11,757 bases of DNA, taken from NCBI GenBank assembly GCA_937919075.1, contig CALFOF010000371.1:1-11757 (forward strand), given 5' to 3'. The position numbers and the translations under genes are program-made. The notes under the pieces were generated by a model. It made no database searches. It saw nothing but the letters and a program-made list of their open reading frames with translations, and was not told the DNA's origin. This stretch comes from an uncultured Cyanobium sp. Its GTDB lineage: Bacteria; Cyanobacteriota; Cyanobacteriia; PCC-6307; Cyanobiaceae. Shown one piece after another: positions 6,321-11,757 of this stretch (within the stretch, counting starts at the first letter, position 1; every line of letters begins with the position of its first letter).

Positions 6321-7739
6321 CCGCGACCCGCTGGCCCGCAGCCGTTGCCTGGGGTCGAACACAGCAGCGATCGTGCGAATCAACCAGCGTCCTTCGGTGC
6401 TCACACGAAAGCCATTGGGCTCCAGTTGCAGCAGGCCATCGGCCTCCAGGGCCTGCAGATCCGCCCACTCGGCCGCAAACCGCTGCGGGCCGTCAATGGT
6501 TTCTGCTATGCCAGTGCGCTCATTACCTTCGCTGAGCTGATCTTCGGCGCTGAGGTGGCTGAAATCAACGCGAAAATCGCACATCAAGCGCTGAATGATG
6601 CGGCGGCGGAGTAGTTCGTCTGGATCCCGCACCACCAGCCCCCGCTCCACCGGCAGCACGCCGGCATCGAGCGCTGCCATGTAGGCCTTGAGATCCCGCT
6701 GGTTCTGGCTGAACAACGTGGGGTATTGGCTGATCGCCGTGACGCCGATCGCCAGCAGGTCGAGCTCACCGCCGGTGGTGTAGCCCTGGAAATTGCGGTG
6801 CAGGCGGCCGGCCCGGGCGGCCACGGCCAGGCTGTCGCCGGTCAGGGCGAAATGGTCCATGCCAATGGCGTCGTAGCCGTGGCTGGTGAAGGCGTCGTAG
6901 GCGCCCTGCAGCATCTGCACCCGCTCGCGCTGGCTGGGTAGGTCATCGGCGGCGATCTTGCGCTGCAGCGGCAGTTGCTCGGGCAGGTAGGCAAAGCTGA
7001 ACAGCGACACCCGATCGGGCCGCAGCTCCTCCACCAGGGCGATTGTGGCGGCGAAGCGCGCCGGCGTCTGCAGCGGCAGGCCGCAGATCAGATCCACGTT
7101 CACGCTCTCGAAGCCCGCCTCCCGCATCCAGCCCATCGCCCGCCGCAGCTGATCGGGCGGCACGATCCGGTTCACCGCGGCCTGCACTTCAGGATCGGCG
7201 TCCTGAATGCCGAAACTGATGCGGTTGAAGCCGAGCTGGCGCAGGCCCAGCACCTCTTCGCGGCTGAGGAATTCCGGATTCACCTCAATGGAGGCTTCCA
7301 GGTTGGGGTCTAGATCGAAGTGGCGTCTGATCAGCGCCCACAGTTCCGCCTGTTCCGCCTGTTCCGCCACGCTCAGGTAGTTGGGGGTACCTCCGCCCCA
7401 GTGCAGCTGGCCGAGGCGGCGGCGCTGGCCTGACGCCTGCTGGATCAGCTCCAGCTCCCGGCCCAACGCCTGCAGGTAGGGGCCCACCACCTTCGAGCCG
7501 GCCTGGGTGGTGATCCGGTTGCAACCGCAATACCAGCAGGCATGGCGGCAGAAGGGGATGTGCACGTACAGCGACAGGGGCTCGCTGCTGGGCCGGGCCA
7601 GCTCCGCCGCCAGCTCGCTGGGGCCCACACCGGTGTGAAAGCTGGCGGCGGTGGGGTAGCTGGTGTAGCGGGGTACGGGCTTGTCGTGCTTCAGCAGCAG
7701 CTGCAGCGGATCGAGGCGGGCAGGCGCGGTGATGGGCAT
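6312..7739 (-). CDS. hemN: oxygen-independent coproporphyrinogen III dehydrogenase
   Basis: The radical-SAM enzyme converts coproporphyrinogen III to protoporphyrinogen IX without O2, so heme and chlorophyll synthesis can continue when the O2-dependent HemF is starved of oxygen. The 475-residue product has the true HemN features: RYTSYPTA (residues 24-31), YVHIPFC, then the [4Fe-4S]/SAM motif CRHACWYCGC (C64, C68, C71, plus C73), GGGTP, and the conserved SIEVNPE and GFNRISFGIQD segments. The extra CxC cysteine and the full length (E. coli HemN is 457 residues) separate it from HemW-type relatives that lack coproporphyrinogen activity. It lies 81 bases downstream of the heme oxygenase gene on the same strand and is probably cotranscribed. 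Its stop codon lies in the 13-bp repeat array. Confidence 0.95.
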   Translation of the reverse strand: MPITAPARLDPLQLLLKHDKPVPRYTSYPTAASFHTGVGPSELAAELARPSSEPLSLYVHIPFCRHACWYCGCNRITTQAGSKVVGPYLQALGRELELIQQASGQRRRLGQLHWGGGTPNYLSVAEQAEQAELWALIRRHFDLDPNLEASIEVNPEFLSREEVLGLRQLGFNRISFGIQDADPEVQAAVNRIVPPDQLRRAMGWMREAGFESVNVDLICGLPLQTPARFAATIALVEELRPDRVSLFSFAYLPEQLPLQRKIAADDLPSQRERVQMLQGAYDAFTSHGYDAIGMDHFALTGDSLAVAARAGRLHRNFQGYTTGGELDLLAIGVTAISQYPTLFSQNQRDLKAYMAALDAGVLPVERGLVVRDPDELLRRRIIQRLMCDFRVDFSHLSAEDQLSEGNERTGIAETIDGPQRFAAEWADLQALEADGLLQLEPNGFRVSTEGRWLIRTIAAVFDPRQRLRASGSRLI

Positions 7740-7820
7740 GGAGACGGCGGCGGGGGCAGGAGACGGGGCGTGGAGTGGAGACGGGGGGACCGTGGAGTGA
7801 AGGGGGCGGCGTGAAGGGGC

Positions 7821-8561
7821 TCAGCCCGCGGCCAGGGCGCCCAGTTCGGCCAGCAGGCGTTGGGTGTCCTGGAAGGCCACCACGGCTTCATCGAGCAGCT
7901 CGCTCTCTTCCGCCTCGCTCAAGTCGAGTTGCTCGAAGGCGTCGTGCAGGGCGGCCTTGAGCGCGGGCAGGGGCTGATCAAACGCCCAGAAGCGCACCGC
8001 CGGCAGGCCGTGGGCGGCCAGGATGGCGTTGGCCTGCTGGGCCAGCTGCTGGCCGCCGGAGAGGTCGCCGCCGTAGCGCACATAAACGTGGGCCAGGAAG
8101 CGGTGCGGGGCTTGTTGGGCCAGGGCCTGCAGATGCTCGAGCCAGAGGGCGGCAGCGGCGGAGCGGGGGCTGGCCGGCGCCGACGCCAGGGCGGCCGCAT
8201 CAGCGGCGAGGGCGGCGCTGCGGGCCAGGGCCGCCCAGGGGAAATCGATTGCCCCGAGGGCTGCGGCCAGCTCGGGCCCCTGCTGCTCGATCAGGGCGTA
8301 GCCCGGTCCCAGGGCGCGGATCAGGGCCGCCAGCTGCAGCGGGCTGGCCTGGCCGTCGAGCAGGGCGCGCGAGAACTCCATGCCTTCGGCCTGGTGGTGG
8401 GCAGCGCCGATGCGGCCATGCAGACGGCGCACCCGCGGGCCAAAACCCTTGCGTGCTGCCAGGTCGGCCGGGCTGGCGTGGTCGGAGAGGGAGTCGGGGA
8501 CTGAGCTGGGGGCCGCGTTGAGGGGCTTGGTGGGGTGTGTTGTGGGGTGCGTGGTGGTCAT
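7821..8561 (-). CDS. biliverdin-producing heme oxygenase
   Basis: Heme oxygenase opens heme to biliverdin, Fe2+ and CO, the first step to phycobilins in cyanobacteria. The 246-residue product has the proximal heme ligand motif HHQAE (H55 is the likely ligand, aligned with H-x-Q-A-E of other heme oxygenases) and the distal-helix signature HVYVRYGGDLSGGQ (residues 158-171). The sequence is divergent and alanine-rich, and about 37 N-terminal residues are low-complexity and longer than usual, so translation may start later than the ATG at 8561. Pairing with hemN points to the HO2-type enzyme used under low oxygen in Synechocystis and Synechococcus, where acsF-II, ho2 and hemN form one operon. That subtype is inferred from the neighbour, so no symbol is given. 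Confidence 0.9.
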   Translation of the reverse strand: MTTTHPTTHPTKPLNAAPSSVPDSLSDHASPADLAARKGFGPRVRRLHGRIGAAHHQAEGMEFSRALLDGQASPLQLAALIRALGPGYALIEQQGPELAAALGAIDFPWAALARSAALAADAAALASAPASPRSAAAALWLEHLQALAQQAPHRFLAHVYVRYGGDLSGGQQLAQQANAILAAHGLPAVRFWAFDQPLPALKAALHDAFEQLDLSEAEESELLDEAVVAFQDTQRLLAELGALAAG

Positions 8562-8622
8562 GGCGAAGGCAACCGGGGCGGGGCCGGATGAGGGCCGAAC
8601 CAGTAAACGCTATCGCGCTACC

Positions 8623-8628
8623 ATTATG
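8623..8628 (-). promoter_or_regulatory. candidate -10 box for the heme oxygenase-hemN operon
   Basis: On the minus strand CATAAT (5 of 6 consensus) lies 62 bases before the heme oxygenase ATG. No good -35 lies 16-18 bases upstream; at that place there are instead repeated CAACGA units. A good -10 without a -35 is typical of activator-dependent promoters. Confidence 0.35.
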
Positions 8629-8661
8629 TCGTTGTTCCGTCGTTGTAGTTTCGTTGCAACG
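8629..8661. repeat. three helically phased TCGTTG direct repeats upstream of the heme oxygenase gene
   Basis: TCGTTGT at 8629 and 8640 and TCGTTGC at 8651 are spaced exactly 11 bp apart, about one DNA turn, so all three face the same side of the helix. The last copy is also half of the perfect palindrome CGTTGCAACG (8652-8661). They lie directly upstream of the proposed -10 for the heme oxygenase-hemN pair and within 45 bases of the start of the divergent small gene at 8672. They could be activator sites. In related cyanobacteria the low-oxygen cluster is activated by the MarR-type regulator ChlR, but I cannot say that this is its site. Confidence 0.5.
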
Positions 8662-8671
8662 CTCAGCGCCC

Positions 8672-9037
8672 ATGGCTGCTTCCCCGTCCTCCCCCTCAGC
8701 TCCCCAGGCCTGTGGCGCCCGACCGCTGTCGCTGCTGCTGGCTCCCAGCGGCCAGCTCAGCGACGACGGCCAGTTGCGGGAACTGATCGCTGAACGGCGA
8801 GACCGCCAGGGCGCCAGCGTGGAGCTCTGGTACCTGCGGCCGGTGGTGTTGGCGGCCCTCCTGCCGGAATTCGCTGCGGGTCAGGAAGCTGTGGTGGTCG
8901 GTGATCCAGCGGTGATCACCTGGTTGCAGTTGCGCTTCGGCGGCAACGTGAGCACCGCCCTTCTGGATCCCCAGCAATTGCACAACCGGTCCGGCGGCCT
9001 GCCGCCGCGGGCGCCGCTGGCGGCGGTGACGCTCTGA
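8672..9037 (+). CDS. uncharacterised small protein, divergent from heme oxygenase
   Basis: The 121-residue product is not a family I recognise. After a low-complexity N-terminus (MAASPSSPSAPQACG) it reads like a small alternating strand-helix soluble domain: SLLLAPSGQLSDDGQLRELI, ASVELWYLRPVVLAALLPEF, QEAVVVGDPAVITWLQLRFG, then a proline-rich end. There is no signal peptide, membrane helix or metal-binding cysteine cluster. I start at the ATG at 8672, since the frame upstream runs into the promoter repeats and the heme oxygenase gene. It is followed by a stem-loop. Regular codon use and hydrophobic periodicity make it a likely real gene. Sharing the regulatory region with heme oxygenase hints at a link with tetrapyrrole or low-oxygen physiology, no more. 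Confidence 0.65.
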   Translation: MAASPSSPSAPQACGARPLSLLLAPSGQLSDDGQLRELIAERRDRQGASVELWYLRPVVLAALLPEFAAGQEAVVVGDPAVITWLQLRFGGNVSTALLDPQQLHNRSGGLPPRAPLAAVTL

Positions 9038-9056
9038 GGCCTTCGTTCAGGGCCTC
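9036..9056 (+). terminator. hairpin at the end of the small gene 8672-9037
   Basis: GAGGCC (9036-9041) and GGCCTC (9051-9056) form a perfect 6-bp GC-rich stem; inner T-G and T-A pairs can extend it around a five-base loop. It begins inside the TGA stop codon. No T-run follows. It probably marks the 3' end of the transcript. Between it and 9201 I see only a short ACACC/GGTGT dyad (9058-9069) and no other gene. Confidence 0.4.
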
Positions 9057-9201
9057 CACACCGAGGTGTCAAGCGCGACAGCCAGGCCCTCCAGGCCGCT
9101 TCAAGGTTTGCGAGTGCCGCTGGCCCCCGTGCCCGGATTCTGCCGCCCGCCAGCCCCACACCTTTTTGCCTCACTCCTTCCTGGTGCCCAGGGCTTCCGT
9201 C

Positions 9202-9504
9202 ATGACCCTCAGCCCGCTCCGGGGACCCCGCCATGGGGTTCTGATCGATCGGCTCCGCCACTGGCTCGATGGCATTGGCCCGCGCTCGCTGCTGCTGGCC
9301 CGCTTGCTGGCGCGGCTGATCCCTGCCCGTTGCCCGTTCGAGCGCAACGTGGTGATCGCTGGCCGCACGGTGCTGCGCATCCCGCCGCTCTGCCAGATCA
9401 ACCCCTTGTTTGATGAGCTGATGGCGCTGCGCTTCCGCGCCCTCTGCCGCCTGGAGGCCCACCAGGAGAGCCAGCACCAAGGCCAGCTGAATCGTCAGCC
9501 GTAG
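9202..9504 (+). CDS. Mo-dependent nitrogenase C-terminus family protein (PF06967-type)
   Basis: The 100-residue product matches a small, almost exclusively cyanobacterial family named for a segment found in some Mo-nitrogenase proteins. The diagnostic part is LLARLIPARCPFERNVVIAG, then the IPPLCQINPLFDELMALRFRALC segment, with the two conserved cysteines in PARCPFER and PPLCQINP and a third in RALC. Stand-alone members occur in many cyanobacteria that do not fix nitrogen, so the name says nothing about nitrogenase here; the molecular function is unknown. The ATG at 9202 gives a normal length (about 90-100 residues) and starts just before the conserved helix. No nif genes are in the window. 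It converges on the frameshifted ADO gene, 54 bases away. Confidence 0.8.
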   Translation: MTLSPLRGPRHGVLIDRLRHWLDGIGPRSLLLARLLARLIPARCPFERNVVIAGRTVLRIPPLCQINPLFDELMALRFRALCRLEAHQESQHQGQLNRQP

Positions 9505-9558
9505 GCCCGGCGGCAATTCTCCTAGCTCAGGCGCCATTTCAGGCGCAGAACCCGGCGC

Positions 9559-10238
9559 TCAGGCACAAGCCACGGCCGCCAGCCTTGCTGCCAGCCGCGT
9601 GGCCTGGCGTGGGGCGAAACCGACCGTCTCCAGCGCTCCGCCCAGGCAGCCCATGAATTCCCCCACCAGCGCACTGGGGTCGATGCCGATCGCTTCGAGA
9701 TCGCTGTGCACCTCCTGCAGCATCGCCATCGCCACCGGCACCGCCCGCTCACACCAGCGGGTGATCGGCGCCGCCACGGCTGGGAAGCGGGCCGCCAGCT
9801 GGCGCTCGCCGTAGTCGAGGTGTTCGGCTTCATCGGCCAGCACCGCTGCTGTGATCGGTGCGGCGTAGGGATCAGCCACCGGCAGATAGCAGCGGTAAGC
9901 GGCAACCGCAAAACTTTCCACGATCAGGCACTGAATCACCAACGCCCCCACCGGAGTGCGGCGCTGAGGGCCTCATTGAAGAGCCCGTGCAATGGCGCGA
10001 ACAGCCGCCGCGCCAGGGGCAGATCGGGGCGAATGGCCAGCTGGCGGCCGCAGCCCACGAAATCCACGGCGTGACGGCCTTCCATCGCCGCCAGGCGCCG
10101 CAGCTCGTCGGCGTCTGCGGGCAGCAGCTGCGCCAGTTTGCGGAAATGACGATCGGCCAACCCCTCGCCCACGATCACGAGGCCGTTGATGCGGGCGTAG
10201 GCGTCGCGGTAGGCGGGGGTGAGCTCAGGAACGGGCAT
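9559..10238 (-). pseudogene. divergent aldehyde-deformylating oxygenase homologue, frameshifted
   Basis: Two frames together give one ADO-like protein of about 226 residues. The first part (from 10238) reads AYRDAYARINGLVIVGEGLA, then MEGRHAVDFVGCGRQLAI, up to NEALSAALR. The frame then stops at 9936 in WGRW-stop. The second frame continues as VGALVIQCLIVESFAVAAY, then DEAEHLDYGERQLAARF, to the stop at 9559. Compared with ADO of Synechococcus elongatus, the join needs exactly one added base near 9955, in a G-rich run, and no residue is lost. ADO turns fatty aldehydes into alkanes with a di-iron site. All six ligands are present (E of VGE, E/H of MEGRH, E of IVESF, E/H of EAEH). It is third in an operon, seven bases after the glycosyltransferase. 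Acyl-ACP reductase, its usual partner, is absent. A sequencing error is as likely as a real mutation. Confidence 0.82.
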
Positions 10239-10245
10239 GGGAGCT

Positions 10246-10989
10246 TCAGGAAATGGAAACGGGAACAGGAATGGCAACAGTGGATATCGGCTCCACCGCC
10301 AGTGGCTCGTTCATGGCGCTGCGGGCCGCCAACCACTGGTCTGAGCTGGGCATGGTGAGGCAGTCGTCGAACCAGGGGCCGCCCAAGGTGTAGTGCAGGA
10401 CCTTCGGGGCGGCCGGCAGCGGCTGCACCCCGACCAGCACGTTCCATTCGGGCGGCAATGCGCCGATCTGCTCATCGGCCAGCCAATGGAACTGGTGCAG
10501 CTCCAAGCCCGAGGCGGTGTTCACAAACGCCGGCGTGAGCGCTGTGCAGCGCGCGCAATTGAACAGCATCACCGACGACCAGTTCTTGCGGCCGTAAGGC
10601 GTCTGGGGCATGCCCTGGAACTTCACTCCCTCCGCGCAGACGTGCTGGTGCTTGACCAGCTGCACTGCATAGCGCGCGTCGCGCAGGGCCCAGAGCTCGG
10701 CGAGATCCGCCAGGCAGAGCATGTCGGCATCAATGAACAGGGCCCAGCCCTGGTAGCCCGCCAGCCAGGGCACTAGGAAGCGACTGAAGGAGAAATCGGT
10801 GCTCTGGCGCGGATCGCGCTCCCGCTGATACACCCCCACCAGCTGATCGAGCCGCACCTGGCCGATCAACAGCGGCAGGCTGGAGCGGGCTTGAAACGAA
10901 TCGGCGAGCACGTTCACCGCCACCCGCTCGCGCGGGTCGTAGCCGATGAACACCCGCGGCAGTTCAGCGCCGGCAGATGCGCCGCTCAT
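10246..10989 (-). CDS. GT-A-type glycosyltransferase, family 8-like
   Basis: The 247-residue protein looks like a retaining GT-A sugar transferase related to family 8. It has RVFIGYDPRERVAVNVLADS at the N-terminus, STDFSFSRFLVPWLAGYQGW (residues 63-82), the DxD nucleotide-sugar/metal motif in FIDADM (D87, D89), RKNWSSVMLFNCARC (residues 134-148), WLADEQIGALPPEWNVLVG and LHYTLGGPWF. The protein is soluble with no signal sequence; the sugar and acceptor are unknown. Its ATG overlaps the AcsF-like stop in ATGA, and the ADO-like gene begins seven bases after its stop, so the three are probably one transcript. The last 25 residues (rich in P, V, S) may be a loose tail. Why it lies between two di-iron enzymes is unexplained. 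Confidence 0.82.
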   Translation of the reverse strand: MSGASAGAELPRVFIGYDPRERVAVNVLADSFQARSSLPLLIGQVRLDQLVGVYQRERDPRQSTDFSFSRFLVPWLAGYQGWALFIDADMLCLADLAELWALRDARYAVQLVKHQHVCAEGVKFQGMPQTPYGRKNWSSVMLFNCARCTALTPAFVNTASGLELHQFHWLADEQIGALPPEWNVLVGVQPLPAAPKVLHYTLGGPWFDDCLTMPSSDQWLAARSAMNEPLAVEPISTVAIPVPVSIS

Positions 10990-11720
10990 GCCCCCTCCGC
11001 CGGCACCATCGGCTGGCAGAACTGACGCAGCAGCAACCCGGCAAAGCGCAGCTTCAGGCCCAGCTTGGCCAGCAGCGCGCCGGGCTCTGCTTTGCGTGCC
11101 TGCATCTGCTGGAAGCAGCTCACCAGGCGGTCGCGCAGCTCCAGGTACTGGCCTTGATCAAGGTCGAACACCCAGGGGAAGGCGCGGCGGGCGGTGCGGT
11201 TGGTCTGGCGCATCACCTCGGCATCGAAGCGGTGGGGATCCATGCCCAGCAGGCGGTAGAAATCGCCCCGCTCACACACGGTGAGGCTGTGGGTGAGAAA
11301 CACCGACCAAAGAAAGAAACGGCTCAGCAACTTGCCGCGCAGCCCCTGCTTGAGCCCGGGCCAGCAGCGGATCAGCAGGTTGAAGATGTCGCCGTGGCGG
11401 TTCTCGTCCTGGCACCAGGGCTCAAAGAAATCAAACAGCGGCGCAAAGGCGTTGTCGGGGTTGGCCTTGAGGTGCCGGTCGATCAGGATGTAACGCCAGT
11501 AGCCGATCTTCTCGGACAGAAATACGGAATACAGCACCCAGCTGAGCGGGAACCAGGTGATCGGCCGCTTGGTGCTCAGCTTGGGCAGATCGAGTTCGAT
11601 GCCTTCCGCCACCAGCGCCCGGTTGAGGAAACCGGCATGGCGGGCCTCATCGCGGGCCATCAGCTGGAACAGGCGGCCCGTAGGAGATCTACAGATTGAG
11701 CTCTCCCCCACTACCAGCAA
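10986..11720 (-). CDS. AcsF-like Mg-protoporphyrin IX monomethyl ester oxidative cyclase, 5' part missing
   Basis: About 229 residues match the C-terminal two-thirds of AcsF, the O2-dependent di-iron cyclase that forms the fifth ring of chlorophyll. Two carboxylate-bridge motifs are present: MARDEARHAGFLN and WCQDENRHGDIF (each E-x-x-H). LSEKIGYWRYILIDRHL and RFFLWSVFLTHSLTVCERGD also match. Compared with the main cyanobacterial AcsF it is clearly divergent in the last 100 residues, so it may be a second copy such as the low-oxygen form. The family match ends near base 11685; upstream the frame stays open to the window edge but reads APWWIDQTGRTTLL, which is not AcsF. The first start codon in frame is TTG at 11720. 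About 120 N-terminal residues are missing or belong to a broken gene. It leads the operon with the glycosyltransferase (ATGA overlap) and ADO-like genes. Confidence 0.78.
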   Translation of the reverse strand: MLVVGESSICRSPTGRLFQLMARDEARHAGFLNRALVAEGIELDLPKLSTKRPITWFPLSWVLYSVFLSEKIGYWRYILIDRHLKANPDNAFAPLFDFFEPWCQDENRHGDIFNLLIRCWPGLKQGLRGKLLSRFFLWSVFLTHSLTVCERGDFYRLLGMDPHRFDAEVMRQTNRTARRAFPWVFDLDQGQYLELRDRLVSCFQQMQARKAEPGALLAKLGLKLRFAGLLLRQFCQPMVPAEGA

Positions 11721-11757
11721 AGTTGTCCGCCCTGTCTGATCGATCCACCAGGGGGCC
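11689..11757 (-). other. foreign-looking edge sequence breaking the AcsF-like gene
   Basis: From the right edge a second minus-strand frame reads GPLVDRSDRADNFAGSGGEL, then NL and TAG (stop at 11691-11689), as if it were the last 22 residues of another protein. The stop lies four bases before the AcsF match begins. This would fit the end of an inserted mobile element or a join of unrelated sequence. No terminal inverted repeat or target duplication can be seen because the other side is outside the window. Confidence 0.3.

Noticed and set aside
7740..7784. GGAGACGG at 7740, 7759 and 7777 between heme oxygenase and hemN
   Set aside because: Spacing is uneven (19 and 18), the stretch is generally purine-rich, and a regulatory meaning is not supported.
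8881..9537. Minus-strand open frame of 218 codons across the unknown and Mo-nitrogenase-C-terminus genes
   Set aside because: The plus-strand genes have family motifs or protein-like patterning; the minus frame spans two unrelated genes and an intergenic hairpin.
10977..11699. Plus-strand open frame of 240 codons opposite the AcsF-like gene
   Set aside because: It is a shadow: the minus strand carries the conserved di-iron motifs, and the plus-strand product has no recognisable features.

Overview
The window reads as a GC-rich, compact cyanobacterial genome, most likely of the Synechococcus/Cyanobium type. The support is a set of families that are typically cyanobacterial: an AcsF-like oxidative cyclase, heme oxygenase paired with HemN, an aldehyde-deformylating oxygenase (ADO) homologue, and a small protein of the 'Mo-dependent nitrogenase C-terminus' family. 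Genes are tightly packed and several neighbours share 4-bp GTGA/ATGA stop-start overlaps. No rRNA, tRNA, CRISPR array or complete insertion sequence was seen.

Left part (1-3129). A leftward ExbB-ExbD-like pair, with a possible third gene leaving the window at base 1, diverges from cysK (O-acetylserine sulfhydrylase). Behind cysK lies a decayed 3' fragment of an SLC13-type anion (sulfate-type) permease, with its 5' part missing and a frameshift near its end. A small membrane methyltransferase of the isoprenylcysteine methyltransferase type follows.

Centre (3072-6250). A leftward three-gene operon encodes a persulfide dioxygenase-rhodanese fusion, a rhodanese with a YgaP-type membrane anchor, and a TSUP (TauE/SafE) exporter. 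A divergently transcribed ArsR-family repressor lies next to it. Together they form a persulfide/sulfide detoxification module: glutathione persulfide is oxidised to sulfite, rhodaneses move sulfane sulfur, and the exporter likely removes sulfite or thiosulfate. A dyad lies directly on the -10 of the dioxygenase promoter and is the best operator candidate. No sulfide:quinone oxidoreductase is present in the window.

Right part (6312-11757). hemN and a heme oxygenase gene form a leftward pair, like the HO2-HemN half of the low-oxygen tetrapyrrole clusters of cyanobacteria. Five 13-bp tandem repeats separate the 3' ends of arsR and hemN. Helically phased TCGTTG repeats lie upstream of the heme oxygenase gene. 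Two small rightward genes follow: an unrecognised protein and a Mo-nitrogenase-C-terminus family protein. The last block is a leftward operon of an AcsF-like cyclase, a glycosyltransferase and a divergent, frameshifted ADO homologue that keeps all six di-iron ligands. The AcsF-like gene loses its family match at about 11685, 70 bases from the window edge.

The two points most worth following are the AcsF-like/glycosyltransferase/ADO-like operon, an arrangement I do not recognise, and the ArsR-regulated persulfide module, whose sensor cysteines are not where those of the known BigR/SqrR proteins lie.
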